DNA of 11,377 bases from JBAXLO01 sp037134755. Lineage in GTDB: Bacteria; Bacteroidota; Bacteroidia; Bacteroidales; JACABE01. Both the position numbers and the translations under genes were made by a program. The notes beneath the pieces are model-generated. The model saw nothing but the letters and a program-made list of their open reading frames with translations, did not search any database and was not told where the DNA came from. Where the stretch lies: assembly GCA_037134755.1 (NCBI GenBank), contig JBAXLO010000153.1:1-11377 (forward strand), written 5' to 3'. This document shows, piece after piece, positions 6,770-11,377 of this stretch (positions are counted from its first letter, which is position 1; each line of letters begins with the position of its first letter).

Positions 6770-7723
6770 CTAAACCTGAGAATGTTTAGCTAATGCTAAT
6801 TTTATTTTGTGAGCTAACTTATTAACACAGATCTCACGCGATTGCAAGATCATATTTTTTATAGCAATGTCGCTCGATATTCCATGACCTATAACTACTG
6901 GCATATTGACTCCAATTATTGGAGTTCCGCCGTAGTTTTCATAATTAAATTTCTTAAAATAATCGTCTGTAAGATTTCTTTTTTCCATCAGACGATACAT
7001 TGCTTCAATTTGTTTTAAAACTATATTTCCAATAAATCCATCACAAACAATAATGTCAACTTTATCTTTAAAAAGCTCACGACTTTCTACATTACCAATA
7101 AAATTAAACTCGTTTGTGCCCTGCATTAATTGAAATGCAGCTTGACATTGTAAATTACCTTTTTCTTCTTCCTCACCAATATTAAGTAGCCCAACTCTTG
7201 GGTTACTAACATTGAGGATGGTTTTCATATAGATTGAACCAAGAATAGCAAATTGATAAAGTACATCCGGTTTTGCATCGGGGTTAGTACCTATATCTAA
7301 TAGTAATGTTACGCCACCATTTTCTTTAGGGAAAAATCCTGAAGTACAAGGACGAATAACACCGGGAATTGCATTAATGGTGTACATTGCACCAACAAGT
7401 GTTGCACCGGAATTTCCGGCACTTGAAAATGCATCAATCTTTTTAGCTTTAAGCAATTTGAAGCCTATACTAATACTTGAATTTGGCTTTTGTGTAAAAG
7501 CCTTAATAGGTTTCTCTCCCATACCGATTGTATCAGGAGCATGAACGATATCAAAAGCATTAACATCAGCATTGAATTCTTCAAGCTTTGCTTTAATGAT
7601 TTCTTCGTCCCCTATTAAAACAATACGGTCAGATTCAGGTATTTCTTTTAATGTTAAAATTGCTCCTTTGATTGTAGCATCAGGAGCAAAATCACCACCC
7701 ATTACATCTAATCCAAGTTTCAT
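6770..7723 (-). CDS. plsX: Phosphate acyltransferase PlsX
   Basis: This 317-residue peripheral enzyme converts acyl-ACP to acyl-phosphate, the acyl donor for PlsY in phosphatidic-acid synthesis. Diagnostic segments are the N-terminal LDVMGGDFAP (5-14), MGEKPIKAF (68-76), SAGNSGATLVGAM (101-113), GLLNIGEE (178-185), VCDGFIGNIVLK (226-237), YGGTPIIGV (264-272) and GHGIS (279-283). The length is slightly below that of the E. coli protein and appears full. It lies between rpmF (42 bases upstream) and fabH (23 bases downstream) in the order conserved across many bacteria, which couples phospholipid and fatty-acid initiation. The start is the ATG at 7721-7723; the leader AAAGAAAAAAGCTT before it is purine-rich but not a clear ribosome-binding site. 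Confidence 0.97.
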   Translation of the reverse strand: MKLGLDVMGGDFAPDATIKGAILTLKEIPESDRIVLIGDEEIIKAKLEEFNADVNAFDIVHAPDTIGMGEKPIKAFTQKPNSSISIGFKLLKAKKIDAFSSAGNSGATLVGAMYTINAIPGVIRPCTSGFFPKENGGVTLLLDIGTNPDAKPDVLYQFAILGSIYMKTILNVSNPRVGLLNIGEEEEKGNLQCQAAFQLMQGTNEFNFIGNVESRELFKDKVDIIVCDGFIGNIVLKQIEAMYRLMEKRNLTDDYFKKFNYENYGGTPIIGVNMPVVIGHGISSDIAIKNMILQSREICVNKLAHKIKLALAKHSQV

Positions 7724-7765
7724 AAGCTTTTTTCTTTAGTTAAAGAATAAGCGGATGTACTGAAA

Positions 7766-7951
7766 TTAAGCTGTTGTGTTCTTTTCAATAGCTAATTTAC
7801 CTTTGTAATATCCGCAATCTGGACAAACTCTATGATAAACTGTAGTTGATCCGCAATTTGAACATACGATCACGGTTGGAGCTATCGCTTTATCGTGAGT
7901 TCTTCTTTTTAGTGTTCTCGTTTTTGAAAACCTATGTTTTGGATGTGGCAT
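7766..7951 (-). CDS. rpmF: 50S ribosomal protein L32
   Basis: This 61-residue basic protein starts MPHPKHRFSKTRTLKRR, typical of Bacteroidota L32. It carries a four-cysteine zinc ribbon, C30-x-x-C33 and C43-x-x-C46, so it is the zinc-binding (C+) form. L32 is part of the large ribosomal subunit. The gene lies 26 bases after the DUF177 gene and 42 bases before plsX, the standard location of rpmF. No zinc-independent duplicate is in the window. Confidence 0.97.
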   Translation of the reverse strand: MPHPKHRFSKTRTLKRRTHDKAIAPTVIVCSNCGSTTVYHRVCPDCGYYKGKLAIEKNTTA

Positions 7952-7977
7952 ACTTTTTAATTTATTTATTTAGTAAT

Positions 7978-8496
7978 TTAATTCATTATTAATCCTTTCA
8001 AACCATCCCAAGGAGTTTCCTTTGGTGATGAACTTGAAAGCTCATTTAATTTTGCTATTATCTCCGGATTACATTCACTATTCCCATCTTCATCTTCAGG
8101 ATGTGTTATTTTGAATGGTAACATAACAATTACCAATTCATAAATATACGTGCTGATATCAAATTTACTTTCATGTTCGGGTATTATCACTATGTTTGCA
8201 TCTTCCTCAAGCCATTCTTCCCCAAACTTCACTATTAATTTTTCTTCAACATTAATTGGAAAGTCAAAATTGTCAAGACAACGATGACACATCACATTTA
8301 ATGCTCCCTGAATATTAAAATCAAAAATTAACATTCTTTCTTGTCTATCTAACGTAATGTCAACTTTAACTGAAGCTTTTTCAATTTCAGAATATCCCAT
8401 TTCAGCAAAAAACTTCTCATCAATATCATAATGAAAAAGATGTTCACCAAGAGCTAACCCACTAAAGGGTATTATATACTGCTTAAATTGTTCCAA
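7978..8496 (-). CDS. DUF177/YceD-family protein, 50S/23S rRNA-associated
   Basis: This 172-residue protein belongs to the YceD/DUF177 family, linked to 23S rRNA accumulation and large-subunit assembly. Family features are the N-terminal YIIPFSGLALGEHLFHYDID stretch (8-27), the conserved C70-x-x-C73 motif in MCHRCL, and an acidic C-terminal half with the SSSPKETPWDGLKGL tail (155-169). It is the first gene of the operon, 26 bases before rpmF, the usual YceD-L32 pairing. The start is unusual: no ATG or GTG lies in frame upstream, and the first internal ATG (codon 34) would remove conserved sequence. The TTG at 8494-8496 is therefore the best start; it lies about 20 bases after the predicted transcript start. 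An ATT codon at 8512-8514 would give six more residues but an almost leaderless message. Confidence 0.9.
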   Translation of the reverse strand: MEQFKQYIIPFSGLALGEHLFHYDIDEKFFAEMGYSEIEKASVKVDITLDRQERMLIFDFNIQGALNVMCHRCLDNFDFPINVEEKLIVKFGEEWLEEDANIVIIPEHESKFDISTYIYELVIVMLPFKITHPEDEDGNSECNPEIIAKLNELSSSSPKETPWDGLKGLIMN

Positions 8497-8522
8497 AGCG
8501 ACTGTTTTTTTAATCAGGGGTG

Positions 8523-8553
8523 CAAAATTACAAATTATTCTTATACTAACAAA
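8523..8553 (-). promoter_or_regulatory. Promoter of the DUF177-rpmF-plsX-fabH operon
   Basis: On the minus strand TTTG (8553-8550) is followed by exactly 19 bases and then TAATTTTG (8530-8523), a full match to the Bacteroidota -33/-7 promoter TTTG-N19-TAnnTTTG. It predicts a transcript start near 8517 and a leader of about 20 bases before the TTG start of the first gene. This is the only promoter in the window where both elements and their spacing fit. Confidence 0.75.
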
Positions 8554-8759
8554 TATTATTGCCTCTAAATATTGTTAATCTTATATAAATATAGATAATC
8601 CTCCCAAAACACCTCTATAAACTATCATGAAAAATTAATAATTTATCTAGATTGGATGTATTATTATATCAAATATTAGTTTTGCTTTTTCAAAATTACA
8701 GATATTAATAACGTTAAACATGTAATTTTATTTTTTATCATAAACTTAATAAAATTTCT

Positions 8760-8767
8760 TAATTTTG
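8760..8767 (+). promoter_or_regulatory. -7 box of the TonB-dependent receptor gene
   Basis: TAATTTTG, followed by CC, matches TAnnTTTG and lies 34 bases before the receptor ATG, predicting a start near 8773 and a leader of about 29 bases. The -33 element is not evident: the region 8731-8737 is a T-run without a TTTG. Position relative to the gene is the main support. Confidence 0.5.
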
Positions 8768-8801
8768 CCATTTAGTGTAAATCATCCATAATTAAATTAA
8801 C

Positions 8802-11174
8802 ATGAAAAATATTATACTATTAATCATATTTTCTTTCTCGATATTGTTTGCTTATTCTCAGGAAAATGAAGATGCTTACCAAACTATAAAAGGAAAAGTA
8901 ATTGATAAAGACTCAAAGTCACCAATATGGGGAGCTATTATAGTAGTTGTCGATTCATCAAATTTTCTTGCTGCTTCTACTGATACTGATGGATATTTTA
9001 CTATTAATAAAGTTCCTGTAGGCAGGCAGAATATTAAAGTAAGTTATATGGGTTACGAGGATTTATTGATACATAATGTGCCTGTTACTTCCGAAGAAGA
9101 CATCATGCTTACCATACAGATGAACGAGAAAATACAAAATCTTAAAGAAGTTGTAATTGAAGCTAAGCTTGATAAGGATAAAGCCTTGAACTCTATGGCA
9201 AGTATTAGTGCCAGAACTTTTAGTATTGAAGAAGCTCAACGTTTTGCAGGTGGTATTACCGATCCTTCTCGAATGGCTCAGGCTTATGCAGGGGTTGCTG
9301 CTACATCTAATGATAATAATGAGATTGTGGTTCGAGGGAATTCACCCAGAGGTTTATTATGGAGAATTGAAGGAGTAGAGATTCCTAATCCCAATCATTT
9401 TCGCGAAGATGAAGGAGCAACCGGTGGTGGTGTTTGTGTTTTAAGTTCCAATGTTATATCTAATTCTGATTTCTTTACCAGTGCTTTTCCCGCTGAATAT
9501 GGCAATGCTCTTTCGGGTGTTTTCGATCTTAATCTCCGTAAAGGGAGTGATGAGTTTTATCAATCTTCTATTGGGGTTAGTGTTGTTGGTACTGAAGTAT
9601 CTGTCGAAGGTCCTATAAGTAAAAAACGAGAGTCTTCTTTTCTGATTAATTACCGTTATTCTACCTTTGCAATGCTTCAGCAAATGGGTATTAAGGTTTC
9701 TAGCGAGAATATTGTTCCAAAATTCCAGGACTTTGTATGTAACATTAGTTTGCCTTCCAATAACTTTGGTCACACTACTATCTTTGGCATTATAGGAGCT
9801 AGTAGTTCAGGTACTAAAGCTAATGAAGATTCTTTAACTCTTTTAGATAAAACTCAACGTTTTGAAGAGTATGATAAAGGTAATATTTGGATTGCAGGTA
9901 TCACGAATCATATTTTATTTAAAAATAAGAAGACTTCGTTTAAAACTGCTGTTTCTATTATGGGTGAGGATAATACAATGACAAATGATACTATGGATTT
10001 TAAATTTATTAATCATAATATATATAATGAAGACCTTGCTTACAGAAATATTCGTGGCTCCTTTATGGTTAATCATAAATTCAATTCTAAACACACTGCA
10101 AGGCTTGGTTTTATAGTTAGTAATAATTATTATAATTTATATTCTTCGGGTTATAATTTTGATGAAAAACAAAACGAAAAGATTTTTGATATTAAAGGAA
10201 ACACTTGGGTTACACAAAGTTTTATTGAGTGGAAGTATCGCATCAATAGTAAGATTACGATGAATACAGGGATGCATTATCTTCATTTCTTCCTCAATAA
10301 TGATCATTCTATTGAGCCGCGTTTGGGTTTTATTTGGCAGCTAAATAGTAAACAATCCATAAGTGCAGGCGTAGGAATCCATTCAAGGATGGAGCCTATT
10401 TCTATTTACTTAACTAATATTCCACAGGGAAACGATTCGCTTAATCAGCCCAATAAAGAGCTTAAACTTTCAAAAGCGCTCCATACGGTTATTGGTTATG
10501 ATTATTCCTTTTCGGAGAATCTTCATTTTAGAGTAGAAGCTTATTATCAATATTTGCACAACATTCCTTCGGGCATGGGCGATAATGATCAGTTTTCGGT
10601 AATTAATCTTCGTTATGGTTTTGTAACTATGCCTTTGAATAATGGTGGTAAAGGAAGAAATATGGGAGTGGATATTACTTTTGAAAGATATTTTACAAAT
10701 GCATATTACTTTATGATAACGGGTTCTATCTATGATTCTCGCTATACGCCTAATGATGGCAATACTTATAATACTACTTTTAATGGCAATTACATTTTTA
10801 ATGCCTTGGCGGGAAAAGAATGGACTCTTGGTGTAAAGAAAAACAAAACGCTTGGCATTAATGCAAGGTTTTTGTATAGAGGAGGTATGCGTTATCAGGG
10901 TATTGATATTGCTGCTTCTAATCTTGCCGGACATGTTGTATATTATCAAAATCAAAACTATACACAAATAACTTCCGATGTTTATAATATTGATTTTGGT
11001 ATTAATTTTAAAAGTAACCACCAGAAATATTCATGGTTAATATCCCTTGATTTAAATAATCTTACCAACCAAAAAAACATTATAAAGATGAAATACGAAC
11101 CTTATACAGGGAGTGTTAAAAATACTTATGATTTATTATTATTGCCGATACTAAGCTTTAAACTTAATTTTTAA
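8802..11174 (+). CDS. TonB-dependent outer-membrane receptor, carboxypeptidase-regulatory-like N-domain
   Basis: This 790-residue outer-membrane protein has a signal peptide at 1 to about 20 (hydrophobic core ending FAYSQ). A CarboxypepD_reg-like beta-sandwich follows at about 27-110 (IKGKVIDKDSKSPIWGA; DTDGYFTINKVPVG; SYMGYE). The linker 114-121 (LKEVVIEA) occupies the usual TonB-box position. The plug spans about 140-250 with NEIVVRGNSPRGLLWRIEGVEI (173-194), including the VRGN motif, and a long beta-barrel ends in phenylalanine (LSFKLNF), as expected for outer-membrane barrels. Such receptors import substrates using the TonB-ExbBD system. Residues 147-200 (RFAGGITDPSRMAQAYAGV) are typical of Bacteroidota receptors annotated only as carboxypeptidase-like regulatory proteins. 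There is no SusD-type lipoprotein gene downstream within the window and no neighbour that hints at the substrate, so this is not obviously a polysaccharide-utilisation pair. The gene is monocistronic as far as the window shows, and no clear terminator follows. Confidence 0.93.
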   Translation: MKNIILLIIFSFSILFAYSQENEDAYQTIKGKVIDKDSKSPIWGAIIVVVDSSNFLAASTDTDGYFTINKVPVGRQNIKVSYMGYEDLLIHNVPVTSEEDIMLTIQMNEKIQNLKEVVIEAKLDKDKALNSMASISARTFSIEEAQRFAGGITDPSRMAQAYAGVAATSNDNNEIVVRGNSPRGLLWRIEGVEIPNPNHFREDEGATGGGVCVLSSNVISNSDFFTSAFPAEYGNALSGVFDLNLRKGSDEFYQSSIGVSVVGTEVSVEGPISKKRESSFLINYRYSTFAMLQQMGIKVSSENIVPKFQDFVCNISLPSNNFGHTTIFGIIGASSSGTKANEDSLTLLDKTQRFEEYDKGNIWIAGITNHILFKNKKTSFKTAVSIMGEDNTMTNDTMDFKFINHNIYNEDLAYRNIRGSFMVNHKFNSKHTARLGFIVSNNYYNLYSSGYNFDEKQNEKIFDIKGNTWVTQSFIEWKYRINSKITMNTGMHYLHFFLNNDHSIEPRLGFIWQLNSKQSISAGVGIHSRMEPISIYLTNIPQGNDSLNQPNKELKLSKALHTVIGYDYSFSENLHFRVEAYYQYLHNIPSGMGDNDQFSVINLRYGFVTMPLNNGGKGRNMGVDITFERYFTNAYYFMITGSIYDSRYTPNDGNTYNTTFNGNYIFNALAGKEWTLGVKKNKTLGINARFLYRGGMRYQGIDIAASNLAGHVVYYQNQNYTQITSDVYNIDFGINFKSNHQKYSWLISLDLNNLTNQKNIIKMKYEPYTGSVKNTYDLLLLPILSFKLNF

Positions 11175-11291
11175 AATAATATTCCTTTAATCGAAGTTTG
11201 TAAATCAATTTCATCCCTTTTTATTTTGTTTTATTTTACAAATGTAGTTCTTTTTAATCTCCAAATGCAATTAAACCACAATTATTGATAA

Positions 11292-11322
11292 TTGGGCGTA
11301 ATAGACAAAATAGTTGGTCGTA
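11292..11322 (+). promoter_or_regulatory. Candidate activator operator: two 9-bp direct repeats 22 bp apart
   Basis: TTGGGCGTA (11292-11300) and TTGGTCGTA (11314-11322) match at eight of nine positions and start 22 bp apart, about two helical turns, so both would face the same side of the DNA. The second copy ends 24 bases before a TAGCTTTG -7 box (11347-11354), placing the pair at about -68 to -38, the place where an activator would bind. The regulator is unknown; an AraC-like protein is one possibility (inference). Confidence 0.4.
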
Positions 11323-11346
11323 CCTATCTAAAACCATTATTATATC

Positions 11347-11354
11347 TAGCTTTG
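11347..11354 (+). promoter_or_regulatory. Candidate -7 box for a gene starting at the window edge
   Basis: TAGCTTTG fits TAnnTTTG. An ATG at 11371-11373 begins 17 bases after the box, so it may drive a gene running off the right edge. No TTTG is present 19 bases upstream, which would fit an activator-dependent promoter using the repeats at 11292-11322. The gene itself cannot be judged from seven bases. Confidence 0.35.
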
Positions 11355-11377
11355 CAGTATTTTGAAAATTATGAATA

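Larger units (their letters stand above)
8497..8801. other. 305-base divergent promoter region
   Basis: This region separates the minus-strand DUF177-rpmF-plsX-fabH operon from the plus-strand TonB receptor gene. It contains no gene-like open frame. It holds a strong minus-strand promoter (8523-8553), a plus-strand -7 box (8760-8767) and, between them, two opposed TAnnTTTG-like words at 8677-8684 (plus, TAGTTTTG) and 8691-8698 (minus, TAATTTTG). The remainder is AT-rich without further structure that I can see. Confidence 0.65.

Noticed and set aside
10470..11021. Minus-strand open frame of 183 codons inside the TonB receptor gene
   Set aside because: It lies wholly antisense to a well-supported barrel-coding region, is rich in Ile/Lys/Ser from antisense AT codons, and shows no recognisable domain or promoter.
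11197..11242. TTTGTAAA/TTTACAAA inverted repeat after the TonB receptor as a terminator
   Set aside because: The stem is only 8 bp, AT-rich, with a 30-base loop and no following T-run; too weak to call a terminator.
11239..11246. Minus-strand TACATTTG as a promoter
   Set aside because: No minus-strand gene lies downstream of it, and no TTTG is found at the right spacing; such words are expected by chance several times per strand here.

Overview
The window looks like chromosomal DNA from a Bacteroidota bacterium. It is AT-rich, the starts lack Shine-Dalgarno sequences, several upstream regions carry the Bacteroidota-type promoter word TAnnTTTG, one large secreted protein ends in a type IX secretion (T9SS) sorting domain, and there is a TonB-dependent receptor with an N-terminal carboxypeptidase-regulatory-like domain. 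Most of the content is ordinary housekeeping DNA. I see no tRNA, rRNA, CRISPR array, transposase or phage gene.

Layout: seven genes occupy the minus strand up to about 8.5 kb, plus an eighth (rpmF) within the same run, and one large gene follows on the plus strand. (1) 1-266 holds a GC-rich hairpin repeat at the left edge and a clean intrinsic terminator. (2) 267-1652 is a two-gene iron-sulfur maturation operon: an Mrp/NBP35-type P-loop carrier, then a small NifU-C-domain scaffold. (3) 1900-4461 encodes an 853-residue secreted protein with a peptide-N-glycosidase F-like domain and a T9SS tail. It is closed by a perfect 15-bp terminator hairpin. (4) 4889-5572 is a VIT1/CCC1-family iron/manganese transporter. 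(5) 5748-8496 is the classic DUF177(YceD)-rpmF-plsX-fabH operon. It has a textbook TTTG-N19-TAnnTTTG promoter, a rare TTG start on its first gene, and a terminator after fabH. (6) 8802-11174, divergent from that operon, is a TonB-dependent receptor. (7) The last 200 bases contain a candidate activator-dependent promoter: two 9-base direct repeats 22 bp apart, upstream of a TAGCTTTG box and an ATG seven bases from the window edge.

Functional links: Mrp and the NifU-type protein should act together in Fe-S cluster delivery. The fabH/plsX operon couples fatty-acid initiation and phosphatidic-acid synthesis to ribosomal protein L32 and a 50S/23S-associated factor. The PNGase F-like protein and the TonB receptor are both surface or envelope functions, but nothing in the sequence ties them together.

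The items most worth a second look are the multidomain PNGase F-like T9SS protein (key Asp and Glu kept, a third acidic residue apparently not), the edge promoter with its 22-bp-phased repeats, the two small repeat-flanked hairpins, the TTG start, and the Mrp lacking the usual C-terminal CxxC. I found no convincing entirely new multi-gene system.
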